From NCBI RefSeq assembly GCF_028453695.1, contig NC_135780.1, positions 2,542,001 to 2,606,000 on the forward strand: 64,000 nucleotides of DNA, in the 5' to 3' direction. Both the position numbers and the translations under genes were made by a program. Below the pieces are notes generated by a model. That model did not search any database and was not told the origin of the DNA. It saw only the letters and a program-made list of their open reading frames with translations. Below, piece by piece: positions 35,549 through 47,390 of the stretch; position 1 is the first letter of the stretch; every line of letters begins with the position of its first letter. This DNA is from Augochlora pura. Taxonomy: Eukaryota > Arthropoda > Insecta > Hymenoptera > Halictidae.

Positions 35549-35954
35549 CTGCGGAACAACGGACGGACAGGCTCGTTATTGGCCGGCGATCGAACCACCG
35601 GAAACCTCGGCAACAACCGACCGCACCGATTTCCGTCCCTTCCGACTCTTCGAACGGGCTTAGATCCTCGGAACACGGCGTCGAGAAAGTGGTAGTTGAT
35701 CGCCGACGGTTCTCCGGGGAGGGGGAAACTACCCCAATTCGTGCTTGTAAGGCGAGAACAACGCGTGCGATAATACAACATCGAATTTCCGAGCTTCTCG
35801 GATTTTTAACCCGTTCTAACCCCTCGCCGTACAGTTTCATTATAATCACGAGGATTAGAACCGTGATAGATCGCAATTATTTTTTAGAAGAATTTCATGA
35901 ATTAATTTGCGTTCAATCGTTTATTGGTCACAAGAGATTTGGTAATTTTTAGTA

Positions 35955-36048
35955 AACTAATATAAAAATTGGAAGCTGTTTTCTACTATTTGTAATAATG
36001 ATTTATGAAATAATATAAAAACTGGAAGCTCTTCTATATTATTTGTAG
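35955..36048. repeat. 53-bp tandem duplication next to a TTAA element
   Basis: TAATATAAAAATTGGAAGCT at about 35958 recurs as TAATATAAAAACTGGAAGCT at 36011. It ends where the element at 36050 begins. Confidence 0.8.
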
Positions 36049-36049
36049 A

Positions 36050-36373
36050 TTAACACGTTGAATGCCACGCCCATTTTACAGGAATTGTCCGTGGCGCCAC
36101 GATGAATAATCTATATGCGATACATATAATGTCACATAATAAAACTATATTTCATGTATAAATAAAACTATTTTCAGATGTTTTATGAGGCATTCATTTC
36201 CTCACACCACTACATCAACGATGATAATAATAAAAAAATTATAAGTATTGTCATTTGTTTAAATTATATATATTTTCATCAATCTGAGCGCGCCGGTCAC
36301 CGGTGGCCCCCATGGCGTCACTGCCAAGTTCAGTGCCGGTCACCGGTGACCCCCGTGGCATTCAACGTGTTAA
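36050..36373. mobile_element. TTAA element, perfect 16-bp CACGTTGAATGCCACG repeats
   Basis: TTAA at 36050-36053 and 36370-36373, with a perfect 16-bp terminal inverted repeat. The right half holds two copies of a 25-bp unit (about 36292-36317 and 36335-36360) with GCCGGTCACCGGTG cores. The second contains the perfect palindrome GGTCACCGGTGACC (36338-36351). It lies in the 981-bp intron between the two DNA-binding-domain exons. Confidence 0.9.
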
Positions 36374-36529
36374 AGAACGCATGTTTGCAATTAGTGTGAC
36401 AGAATTGGATCGGTTTGATCGTTCGGCAATTATAGAATCGAGTAGATCTTGGAGGGGACGTTAAATGGAATTTTGATACAGGAAATAGGAGCGAGGCAAG
36501 TAGATCGGGGAGACTGTGATCAGCCGCAC

Positions 36530-36721
36530 CTTGTCGGCCTGACGCAGGCAATCGATCCGACGCATTTTGCCCTTCTGATCAGGATTACTGAGGACACACA
36601 TGGCTGGCCTCTTCCCCGTGATACTCAGCACGAAGTCCTCCCTGTACTCCTGCGTGATATCTTTTCGTAACTTGCCTAGAAGCCGCGAGGCCCATTTCTG
36701 TTTCACCTCCAGCTTCTCGTT
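36530..36721 (-). CDS. NfI: NfI exon A: middle of the NFI DNA-binding (MH1-like) domain
   Basis: Internal exon of a Nuclear factor I gene, a nuclear site-specific transcription factor that binds TTGGC(N5)GCCAA-type sites as a dimer. The minus-strand translation (64 codons, phase 0 to 0) contains VKQKWASRLLGKLRKDI, YREDFVLSITGK and VLSNPDQKGKMRRIDCLRQ. These match the NFI family block by block (vertebrate: VKQKWASRLLAKLRKDI, YREDFVLTVTGK, VLSNPDQKGKMRRIDCLRQ). Two of the cysteines conserved in the family are present, at exon residues 42 and 58. The 5' end follows a good acceptor (tttgtttctgttgcag, exon base 36721). The 3' end is AAG followed by GTGCGG, a rather weak donor at 36529-36528, and the next exon continues the family motif exactly (..ADK | VWRLDL..). 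No plausible start codon belongs here: the upstream exon carrying the N-terminal YTWFNLQA-type helix was searched for up to 64000 and not found. Confidence 0.97.
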
Positions 36722-38297
36722 CTGCAACAGAAACAAAGCGCATCGTCATTTCATCGCCATTTACTAAAACCAAGCAATTGCTACATTCCATATTCGCGTC
36801 GAAAGTCATCGAAAGAAATCAATTTACCGATGTATCGATTTCCTTTTACGTTGAATAGAAGGTAGCAGCAACTATATTAGAGAAATACGACCCCTAACAA
36901 AAAGCATTCGAACAGCTTTTAAAACGCAGTGACTTTCTTAAAACTAAGATGTTTGCCAAATGGATTGACTGTTCGAAAAATGATTACTATTTGTACTTGT
37001 TTATAAACGTTAAAGGTTTTAGTTTACTTAAACACTTTTATTTCAAATTCGATGCTATCTGGAAAGTCAAAAAAGAAATGAAAGGAAAATACGTTTTAAA
37101 ATAAGCACGAGATCATCGAAGAGTAAATACAAATCATTTGTGAAACCTTAGTTATTACAAATTAGTCCTAAATTAGTAACAGTAATTAGACATAATAACT
37201 ACCGAGTCATAATCGTTAATCATTAATCAGATCACATTTCAGGTCAACACGAGTCCAGAGCTAAAACGAAACAGGAGCTCTCGCCCGATGGTTCAGAAGA
37301 ATTCCCACGACCTCGAGACTACGAATCTCTGAACACCGTGTTCCGTCGTAAACTATCAACGTTCGTCCAGACATTAGGCGCGCGAGAGGGACAAAGAGCC
37401 CGCCGATCTTTCGGCAGAGTGAAACGCGCTGGGCGCCGGAATCGGACGACTTCCTAGGGGAAAGCTGGTGAAAGATCGGCGGGTCGCGGGGTCCGAGGCA
37501 GCCGATGCATCATAAATGTTACAAGAAACATATTCCGAAGTTCCGCGTATCGATGTCCCGCGGCAGCTGTTGATCCGGAAAGTTTCTCGAGTTTACAAAC
37601 TCGATGGCTCGGGACCAAAGGAACCGGCGACCTCAAACTATTCGACGAAACGATATGCGGGATCACGTCGCGTGTCTCCCTCCCTCCCTCCCTCCCCCCC
37701 TCGCCACGGTTTTTCCTCCGATATCTTGACCTTCCTCGCGTTCTACGTGTTCCCCGCGGACCACCTCCCGCCCCCCCCCCTCTTCCTCGCCCGTCCTCCC
37801 ACGGTCCCGTCGCCCGTCGACGGCGACGACGACTGGGGCTACACAATCGGACGGTTCCTCCCGCGGAACGGCAGCCGCATCTGCATTGTCGATGCTGAGC
37901 GACGGAAGTGGAACGACCCGCTTTCGAAATTTACTATATCGTTGTTGACTACTACGTTTACTGGGTCAGTATATAAATAGTAGGAATTTGAAAGAGTATG
38001 GTAGCACCGATACGTAAACACGCCGCGCGATATCGCCGCATGCGGCCTGCACCGAAGATATCCGACCACGGGTGTTCGAGCCTCTCGCCATTTTGTATCC
38101 GGCTGGGGTCCTTGAGGATGCCTCCGCCCGTTTGGTGCTCGCGAATCGTAATGTCGAGGTTGAGGGAACTTTCATACTATTCAGTGCGATCTTGGAAAAA
38201 CTGCATTGTTCCTGATTTTAGAATTGACTTGGTAAAATGAGTACCGAACGTCATTATTCTATAAACCTTTCGAAAAATCAAAGTAGCCGAACATTTG

Positions 38298-38560
38298 ATG
38301 AGAAACTATTTCCAGAATCTCAAAAGAATTATTCTTAATTAGTAGAATCGCTTTTAAAATATTTATAAAATGACACCTTTGCTATTTTACTGAAAGTCTC
38401 GTAGGAACTCTTGTAATATTTAGAGAGCATTTGTAAAAGTAAAAGTATCGTGAATATTTTATGAGAAACACTTTCCAGAATACCGAGAGAATTATTTCTA
38501 ATAGTAAAATTTCCTTTAAAGTGTCCATCGAATGACGTCTCTACAAAGCTATTGACAACT
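38298..38560. repeat. Diverged tandem duplication, period 163 bp
   Basis: ATGAGAAACTATTTCCAGAA at 38298 recurs as ATGAGAAACACTTTCCAGAA at 38461, with recognisable similarity for about 90 bp after it. Confidence 0.75.
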
Positions 38561-38683
38561 GTTATTGTAATGTTTGTCGCGAGTAACATTGAATAAATAA
38601 CTCATAAGTGTATTTTTGCGATATTACTCATCATTAATAATAAAAATATTAATAACTGTATCACAGGAATATAGAACTATTCA

Positions 38684-38853
38684 ATGATCTAATTTACCTA
38701 AATATTGAATCGCTTAATCAACATATAATAATTAATATAGAATATCTTTTGAAAAGCAGAACTGCCACATGATCTAATTTACCTAAATATTGAATCGCTT
38801 AATCAACATATAATAATTAATATCGAATATCTTTTGAAAAGCAAAACTGCCAC
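38684..38853. repeat. Near-identical 85-bp tandem duplication
   Basis: Two adjacent 85-bp copies (starting 38684 and 38769) differing at only two or three bases, so recent. Confidence 0.95.
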
Positions 38854-39340
38854 TCGATGTCCATAAAGAATATCCATTGACCTGGGTATCGGCGAGAAAA
38901 TTCGTAAAATGACAATTCCTGGATGCCTCTAAAAGAAGCACCGCGTTCTATCAAAGTTTTCGGATAATCTTTGGGAACGCAGTGCGATCGCTCTAGAATT
39001 TTCCGGAGGCACCGATCGATCCGCCGAGGTGGTTCGTGCTCCGGGAAACATCGCGATCGTCGTCGGTTGTGCACGCGTGTGTCGGTCCCGGGGCCTCGGT
39101 TCGTGCAGAAACGCGGGCCCTCCTCTCCTCTTTCTGCCTTTCCACAAAGTTTCGCGGCTCGCACGTGCGTGGCAGAAAGGGGCTAGGCGGGATAGATCGG
39201 CTCTTCGCTGGTCGCGCGATGCATTCCGCGCGCTTTCAATGCATTTCTCAGGGACCTTATGCACCCGTGCATTTGCTATTCCACGGGTGACGAGGGCCGC
39301 GGGCGTGCGCTGCATAATCGGCGCCGACGCGCTCCGCTTA

Positions 39341-39394
39341 GGTCGTCGTCGTCGTCGTCTCCATCGTCGTTGTCGTCGACGTCGTCAACGACGA
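39341..39394. repeat. CGT trinucleotide tract
   Basis: GTCGTCGTCGTCGTCTCC..GTCGTTGTCGTCGACGTCG. Confidence 0.9.
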
Positions 39395-39607
39395 CCAACG
39401 ATCCTCTTCTTGCTCCGCCCGGTGCGAGAGATTTCTACACGCTGACAGAGAAATGGCCCGGACATCGGAATTTTATTCCCGCTCTCGCCGCCCGCGAACT
39501 ATAAGTCGGACGCACCAATAACCTTTTTTTTGCGACGCACTAGACTTCGATAATAATATCTTCGCCTCGTACGAAACGTCTGCTATCTCTCCTGTTTATG
39601 ACTGATA

Positions 39608-39846
39608 TTAACACGTTGAGCGCCACGTCAGCCACATATGGCTGACACTAATTTCTGACCAATTTTGAAAATTCATTTTATTCCATTATATTTGAACAAA
39701 CTGAATTTGACTAGAATGTTTCGGTTGCGAAAGAGTTCTAATACCATCCCCTATGATAAATATTAACTTTCTAATTTCGCTTTAATTAATGTTTCTTTAA
39801 CGACGTGGATATTTTAGTGGCTGATTGTCGGCACTCAACGTGTTAA
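39608..39846. mobile_element. TTAA element, CACGTTGAGYGCC terminal repeats
   Basis: TTAA at 39608-39611 and 39843-39846. The ends are CACGTTGAGCGCC and, reverse-complemented, CACGTTGAGTGCC. The hairpin GTCAGCCA-CATA-TGGCTGAC lies at 39627-39646. It is related to the 36050 element by its ends, not by its interior. Confidence 0.87.
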
Positions 39847-40977
39847 CAATTCAACGCTTGCGTTTTAGTCAGTCTTGCACTTTAACCGTGCTAGACTTTA
39901 ATACTGGCCCGTGTCTAGCAATTCCTTCACAATTTCACTTTCTGTGGAATCGAAAAATGAAACAATAATTATTTGCATCGATGCTCGTGCAATTTATGCT
40001 GTTCACGATTCTGTATTTCACGTAAAGAATATCAAATTCATTTCTTGAATATAATTATTAAACACATGGTACGATATTCAGAGAAGTCATAGCTTTTCTT
40101 TGACATTTGTCATTGTTCTAATATTTTATAAGAGGATTCGATGTATTTATTGCGATATATATTGAGTTATTGCAAACGTAATATCGGTCTTTAATATAAT
40201 AAATATAACTATTAGTTACACTGATAGCAAATATTTCATGAAGATTATCTGATAATCGGCCATACCGTATTCTATAAAATTTCTTTAAGAATATCAGGAG
40301 ACATTTTAGAGCTCGATCGATTTATCCAATGCCTCTAAACCACTATTTTTCAAGAAACCCATCTTCTATCTTCTATCTAAAAAGTTCCAATTAAAATCGG
40401 TCGGTTCTATTAAAAGATTCGGTTTTATCAAAAGATTTGTTTCCACGAGTATCATGGAGATCGCGTAAGCTGATTAAAAACATTTCGAATATTCTACTAA
40501 ATGTTTAATATCATTTTAATGATATTAAATCAGATGATACTAAAAACAAGACCCCCCGGTAGATTCTAGGAACAAGACCACGGCGAGTCCGTGTGAAAAA
40601 CTGCTGGAAAGCGTTCGAAGATATATTTCTCGCTCGATGTCCTGCTTCTCAAGGCCTCTGCGTGCGACAGATCGGTGAAGCGCGAGGAGAGGCGAAGGGG
40701 TTGATGAGGACGGGGTCGTTGAGACACGTAGACGTGGCCAGCGGGAATAGCATCGCGAGAAATCGGCGGCGTGAACGAGGTAAACTGCCGCGCCTAGGTG
40801 TACATACGCATGTCACGATATTCGCGTGGCCAGTGCATTCGCGGGGCCCTCCTTCACACTCGGCATACTTGATCGGGTTTATGCAGGATGCACCGTAACT
40901 GCACCAGGTCTCTCCCACAGCGCGATACTCGCCTGTGCCCGGCCCGGCCCGGCTCGACCGAGCCGAGTCGAGCCGAG

Positions 40978-41012
40978 CCATCGCCGTCGTCGTCGTCGTC
41001 GTCGTCGTCCGC
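40978..41012. repeat. CGT trinucleotide tract
   Basis: GCCGTCGTCGTCGTCG run, preceded by CGGCCCGGCTCGACCGAGCC-type short inverted motifs. Confidence 0.9.
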
Positions 41013-41089
41013 GTGACATTTCCGTGCGTGAGAGAGTGTACGTACGTGCCTTGAAATTTTCAGCGAAAAACGCGAATGCGAGAGAGCCC

Positions 41090-42240
41090 CGGGTCTAACG
41101 CTAGTGGATCGCACCTGTCGTTGTCAGACACCGGTCCAATTATAGACCGAACCGTTCGATTCTGCTTCGAAGCCTTATCATTCCACCCGACCGGCCAAAA
41201 TTACTTCCAAGATCGATCTGTAATCTGCAGGAATTTTTACGTCACCTCCGCGATGGTCTCCGTGAGATTTTGTTGCTTTTAATTCGATTTTGATGAGAAT
41301 AATTAGTGGTAACGTGCAAGCAGATTCCGACGGAAACAATAAAGCTATTATTAGTCGTGATGCGGCATAGATGAACTTCTGAGGACTTTGGTACGCGATG
41401 CGGAGGATAGTTTTCGACGATTTCGAAGGTGTTAGGAGAATCGGACGGTCGATGTCAGACAGAATGGATAGAGATATTTATTCTGCTTTTGATGCGGTGT
41501 AGAGAAATTTTCAATGATATTTGACTTGGTCTAGATAGTTGGAAATATTTTCGGACGATTTTGGAGCTGTTAGTAGATACAGACAACCAGTGACAGACAG
41601 AAAGAATACAGGTGTTAATACTCCCCTTGACGTGGCATAGACAACTGAATAATATTTAATCTGGTGTACAAAGTGAAGAATATATTTAAACTATTTTTAA
41701 GGTATTAGGAGATTCAGGCAACAATCAGATAATACGGACGTAATAAATTAATTGCTACTTCAATTTGGAAATTCTAGACAAATTTAATATGAATGATCAA
41801 ATGTATCATTAAAAATCATGATACATAAACAACGAATTCTTAAAGATACCCAATCTATAATACAAAATGTAAAATGTTTCTAAAACGACTATAAACTGCA
41901 AGTAGATTCGTTCAGTCAGCGTCAGGCAAGAGTTCGCAATAAAATATTGAATATCGGTATTTAACGTTTACCGCATTTTGTAGAATACAAACACAGAAAG
42001 CTACTGCGGAAGATAAAACGTCTAGTAGATCACACCAGTCATGGTCAGACAGGCCAAAACTCGAATAGATGGAGCATCTGCATTTAACGCAGCGCCGAAT
42101 CTATCCTAAATCTTTCGGAATATCCAATATCGAGCACGAAAGGTCATCCCGGAGGGGTATGCATAACATAATTTATTGAAAATGGGACAAGTAGAATGTG
42201 CCGGTCATTGTCAGACGTGCAGCGAAACAGATCGTGCAAC
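41090..42240. repeat. Old degenerate satellite-like array around a GTCAGACAG core
   Basis: The core (e.g. CCTGTCGTTGTCAGACACCGG, CGATGTCAGACAGAATGGA, CAGTGACAGACAGAAAG, CAGTCATGGTCAGACAGGCC, GGTCATTGTCAGACGTG) recurs near 41115, 41450, 41590, 42035 and 42200. Between 41335 and 41720, three roughly 150-bp units can be followed (GATGCGGCATAGA, GATGCGGTGTAGA, GACGTGGCATAGA). Confidence 0.6.
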
Positions 42241-42744
42241 GGGAACCGCCTATTTTCCCTTTATTCTACGCGCTCCTCTCGCTGCACCGGCAACGCCCTG
42301 GAAAAAATTCTATCGAATAATTGATACGATAACTCAATCACGACGAATGAATCGATTTGTTCGATATTATTAATCGCGTGCTTTATCTCTAAATCCGATC
42401 GAATAGCTCGTAGGTGTGTGGCACATCGCGGCGCGCTGTAAATTTAACGTTTGACGCGACCGGGATCGACGGAGGAGTTTTTTTGTTTCCAGGGGATTTC
42501 CAATGAAAATGGAAAATCGGGAAGTAACGATCGGCCACGGCGCCGGTTTCTCTAATTCCCGTCGATTCCTATCGAGCGAGAATTCTCCGAGGTGGACGAG
42601 CCGGGCATGGAATAAGAGGCCCGTAAGTTTCTCCAGGTAAATAAATCTCGGCGAGGGCGGTTCATTTTTATGCTTTTCTTTCTGTAAGACGTTCACGTAC
42701 AGCCGCGGGTACGGCGATCGTCTCGAAGCCAGTCAAGACTCTCT

Positions 42745-42828
42745 CGCCTCTCTCGACTCTCTCTCATACTCTCTCTCTCTCTTTCTCTTGCTCTCTCTTC
42801 CTCTTTCTCTCTCTCTCTCTCTCTCCCT
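42745..42828. repeat. CT microsatellite
   Basis: CTCTCT with TTTCT interruptions. In the NfI transcript this is a GA-rich purine tract. Confidence 0.95.
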
Positions 42829-43954
42829 CTGTTTCTACCGGAGCCCGCGGTAATCGAATTCGTCTCACTTCGAGAGCCAACGAGCCCTCGTTACATACAG
42901 CCCAGTGAAATTGAACGTAAATACCCGGCGGACGAACGGCCGGAACGGCTTCCGCCGACGACAATTTGTCCCGGCCGACGTGATTATCCGAAAATAAGCG
43001 CCACCTCCACGGATTGTGCCGACTACTCGCGAGACACACGGTTGTTACGCGACCCTCGTCCCCTTCGACAAGGGCCTCGAAATACTCTCGATATTCCATA
43101 TCTCTCGGCAATCCACAATCCAAAGCTCCACTGCACGCTGCTTTTCCAGTGTTCCCGGAGATCCTTCGGAACGAAGACAAATTGTTCTTCAATCGACTGT
43201 ACAATGTACTTTCAGAGATTGATAACAAGAAAAGTATGAGAAATTACATTTGAATCAAGCTCTAAATACGTTAAATTGATTATACTAATCGGAGACGTTC
43301 AACTGAGGAAACAGGTGATAATAAGACTTTGAATTTTATGCATCTATAATGAACATATCAAGTCGTAAAAATGCAGAAATTAAATTATGCAAAATACAAA
43401 TTATGTACATCCTTCGCAAGGAAAGATAGCTACTGTGGAATACATTTTATTCTATAAATAATTTTAATTAAAACTAATGTAAATTAACTGCCGAAATTAA
43501 TGCATCGACGCTCTTCGATTCTCAATGTCCATGCGCCGTATAAAATTACAGCTACTCGTGATTAATTAATTTCCTACTTGGCACACAGAGTCTCGCGGAT
43601 ACGATACAATTGCCGCGTCAATCTTGACGGACTACTTTCTACTGTTCGCGCGACACGGTCAATTATTTGTTCGCCTAGGACGGCCAGTCCCGGAGCAACG
43701 TTCCAAGCGCGGCAATTATGCAAACGCGCGGACTATCGCTGGGATCGAGGGATCGTCGTGCGAGGAATCGAAGAGCGGACGCTTTCGAGCGTCGGCGCGC
43801 GTCGCGACGCGTCGCTTAGCGGCGCGCGGGCAAGGTAAATTTTCCAGAAACGCTGTCGGACAATATCAGCCTTGAAAGAGAAGCTCGGCGGAAGACGGGG
43901 GGGAAGGCGAGAGGGGACGGGAGAAAGGGAAACAGCAACAGTGAGACCGCGAGA

Positions 43955-44092
43955 AGGGAGGCGGTCAGAACGAGAGAAAGAGAAAGAGAGAGAAAGAGAG
44001 AGAGAGATAGAGAGAGAGAGAAAGAGAGCAGAAGAGAAAGGGAGAGAAAGCGAGAAAGAGGGAGAGAGAGGAGAGGAGAGAAACGGATTCAC
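43955..44092. repeat. Long compound GA/GAAA microsatellite
   Basis: About 140 bp of GAGAAAGAGAGAGA-type sequence; opens long Glu/Arg-rich frames that are not genes. Confidence 0.95.
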
Positions 44093-44342
44093 AAAAGCTG
44101 CAGCTATTTCGGGCACAAACATCCGGGGAATGCGGGGACGACATCGAAACGGAAGTGGCGTGCAGAGTGGCTTAAAAAGGGGGCCAGCGAATCGGCCGGA
44201 GGTAATCCTGAGAGGACCAGACGCCGCCTACCAATCGCAATATCCGACCGGCGAAGAAACAAAGGGCCTCTGGCCGACCAAGGAACAACCGGCTGCCTGC
44301 GAGACACACCGGTGAATGCGGGGGTGGACGGAATACGCGGCA

Positions 44343-44378
44343 GAGAAAGAGAGGGAGAGAGAGAGAGAGAGAGAGGGA
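44343..44378. repeat. GA microsatellite
   Basis: GAAAGAGAGGGAGAGAGAGA tract. Confidence 0.93.
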
Positions 44379-44500
44379 GGAACCGAAGCAACCGAAGGAG
44401 CGAGAGAGAGGTCCGCGGCCCGATTGTTGGAACGCGGAAGAGCATCGACGCTGCCTCGGCCCGTTTCTATTTCCGTTTTACATCCCGAGGTCCTGCGCTT

Positions 44501-44577
44501 GCTTCTTCTTCTTCTTCTTCCTCCGCTGCCTCCTCCTCCTCCTCCTCCTTCTCCACCTTCTCCTCTTCAGCCTCCTA
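44501..44577. repeat. CTT/CCT trinucleotide tract
   Basis: CTTCTTCTTC then CCTCCTCCT; a pyrimidine-only run that shadows as poly-Ser or poly-Arg in translation. Confidence 0.9.
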
Positions 44578-44698
44578 GTCGACCGACCTCGTCCACCGAC
44601 CAGGACCAAAGAATCAGGGAAAGAGGGTGAAACAAAAGCGAAACAGGTTGCCGCTGTACCCTCCGCCTCGGCTATGCTCGGCCACTTCGGGCTCCCTT

Positions 44699-44757
44699 CT
44701 TCTCTCTCTCTCTCTCTCTTTTTCTCTTCTATATCTCTCTCTTTCTTTCTCTTTCGG
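44699..44757. repeat. CT microsatellite
   Basis: CTCTCT with TTTCT and TATAT interruptions. Confidence 0.93.
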
Positions 44758-45090
44758 CTTCCTTCCACGTGGACACAATCGCGAGGCTCTTTGACAGCGG
44801 TTTTTGCTCGTGGACGAGCTTTTAAGCCGGCGAACGATCGGCTCGAGATTCTCCGACAATCTTCTCGAGACCTGCTAGTAGACCATTTCTCCAGCCACTG
44901 TCTACGAATTTCAGGTACAGTAACCTCGATCATCCGAATTCGTCTCGGCGACGTCAGTGACACGTTCCCAATAATAGAGCAGTTAATTAGACACAGTAAC
45001 TGGACGGAATACTTTCGGATTTTTACGATAACGAGTGTCGCGTGCGGATCTCCGAAGGGAGTCAGCTGATTATGTGTGAAACAGGAAGTT

Positions 45091-45339
45091 TATTCCCTTA
45101 CCGTACTTTAACGAGTCGGGCTCGTGATGGAGATTTATAACAACAAGCTGTTAGGTATGAATGCTCATCAGTTCCTTTAAGAAGGAATCAACTTTTATTC
45201 TCTTGTCAACAATATTTAAACATTCGAGTAGACGTAAGTACGTAATGATCATAAAATTCCTTTTTTTTTAAGAAATTAGTGCGATCGAAAATATTCTAAT
45301 CGTAGTAATTGTAAAGAAAATGGTACGGCAAGGGGTTGA
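45091..45339. mobile_element. TTAA-type element, CCCTTRCCGTAC terminal repeats
   Basis: The left end is CCCTTACCGTAC and the right end, reverse-complemented, is CCCCTTGCCGTACC. The target sites are decayed. The subterminal inverted repeat ACGAG-TCGGG-CTCGT (45111-45125) and the following GTGATGGAGAT block place it with the element at 6769. Confidence 0.7.
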
Positions 45340-47267
45340 AGCTGTTAGATATTTTTATCCGTGATTTTTAAGTATGTAATTGTTTTAGATTTATGGGATG
45401 GACCATGAGTCTAAGGCTTAACCTGGTTGCAAAGAGGATCCGACCAAGACTTGATACTTACTTCGAAATGATTGTTTGCAAATTATATGGAGCACAAGTC
45501 TGAAAGTCGGTCTGTTTCGACGACGGTTTTCCGCGGAGCTGACAAAGAAGGTAAGAGAGCAACCTGGTGTGTTCGTACGAGCCCGCCGCCAGGCAGGTAT
45601 GCGTCGTGTCACACGGCGTCGTGTATTCGCAGCTCGCGGCAAATCCAAAATAAATCGGCAGCAGCTGTTGCGTCCCGTGTTCCGGAGGTGCGCCACTGTT
45701 TTTCTTTCTTTTCGATCCGCTCCGTGGACGCGAAACGTTCGCACGGCAAGAACCGTGGAGGGCCTTTTTCGCGGCGCGATCTAATTGGAAATTGACTGCG
45801 CCGGGTCCGTTCTCGATTTTCGAGAGGCAGTCGCCATTCAAGAAAACCTCTTGCCTCGTTGACGCGTTCCGCAAATATTTTAACAGGCCGCGGATTTTTA
45901 TCCAACGTACACATTGGCTGCACTAATTTCAAGATCCAGTTGCCATGTGATCATTGATTTGGTTTTTGAATTATTTTAGTCAGTTGAAAAATTAAAATTG
46001 TTGTCATATTTTTACTGTTTTATATTTGATTTACTAATTCTTTCATTCATTGTTGCAGCTAGATTCTATCATGAATTACAGTTTTGTATTCATCCATTAA
46101 TTCGACCCAGATTGCATTTATGGAAAGAATTATTGAATGAATTTATACGGTGACGCGGTAGGATAAATATTTAAATAGTAACATTATTGCGATATTCGTA
46201 ATTACACTCCTATTCGTAATTAAATGAATTAATTATATGAATTAATTAAATGAATTAATTAAATGTTTACAATTAAATAAACATTCAGATTGAACGCACT
46301 GCTTGTGTTAGCACCTTATCAGTAAATTAATATAAAAGCGGACCCTATTTTAGCTTCCAAATAATCTTCAACTTTTGATAACCACAGCTTGCGATCGTAA
46401 AATCTGAAAAATTTTGTAATATGCTACTTGATGTCCAAAATAAGCCACATATTTTCAAAAGTTTAAAAAGCCTCCGAAGGGACGAATTGGACGGAAAAAT
46501 GGTCAATATAACTTACCCTGTAACTACCCTCATGGTCAAGTTACAAAGTTGAAATTGTACACAGATAAGTTTTCTCTTTATCACCTATCGAAGAGTATAA
46601 TAATCATTAAAAAAACCTCTAAAGGCAATTTTCACCATCCTAATCGACTAGGCCCACCCTCTTCGTCAACAATATTTTTTTTCTCGGTTATTTTCTCAAG
46701 TACCAACGATTCAAATAACACGATATTCTATAAACGGCGTGTCAAACGAATTAAAAAAAAATAATAATTACTTGCAACTCAGATTGTTATATTTTTGGAC
46801 AGCGTGGTCGTTTTGATACGGCGACGAATGAATTAAAGCGAGCGGAAGAAGGTTTCGGCGGCCAGTCGGCAGGAACGGCTAGAAATTGGCGTAATCGATT
46901 TGCGGATAGGTGTTCGACTCGGCAGCGTCGACGAGGAGCGGAGTGTCGGGTGCGACGACAACACTGCAGCAACTTACATAACTCGATCGGAGGCTCCGGG
47001 GATCGTTGCTCGCGGGTGGAACAGGCTCAAAGCGTTTGGTGCTCAGAAAGCCGGCTCTAATTTGCAACAATCGGCCGCCTAGAATAGACGATCGGGCAGG
47101 ACGACTTAATTGGTGCCGCGTCAAAGACTCCTCTGTGTGATCGGGACCGCGTGAAACGTGAAACCCGCGTGTCTGCACACGCTCGCATAATCGAATCGCG
47201 GCCGCTCAAACTTCCTGCGTCTCGTTCACCAGCGAATTTCTTCTTCGAACCGGGTGTCACGTTTTTC

Positions 47268-47313
47268 TCTTTCTCTCTCTTTCTCTCTTTTCACAAGCGC
47301 CACTCTTTCCCAT

Positions 47314-47349
<36 letters not shown>

Positions 47350-47390
47350 TCGCTCTCTCACTCTATCTCTCTCCCTCTGTCTTTTTCCCT
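47268..47390. repeat. Compound CT/CTTT microsatellite
   Basis: Long pyrimidine tract, CTCTTT and CTCTCT units. Confidence 0.95.

Larger units (their letters stand above)
35549..36529 (-). other. NfI: NfI intron A-B (981 bp)
   Basis: Sequence between exons A and B. It contains the TTAA element 36050-36373 and, just before it, a 53-bp tandem duplication (35955-36048). The donor GTGCGG is weaker than the others in this gene; the acceptor gttccgcag is adequate. No other coding signal is seen. Confidence 0.9.

Noticed and set aside
40504..40529. 26-bp near-perfect palindrome TTTAATATCATT-TT-AATGATATTAAA
   Set aside because: AT-rich and isolated; expected by chance at this scale and not linked to a TTAA element.
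43733..44445. Glu/Arg-rich and Ser/Leu-rich frames
   Set aside because: Translations of the compound GA microsatellite.
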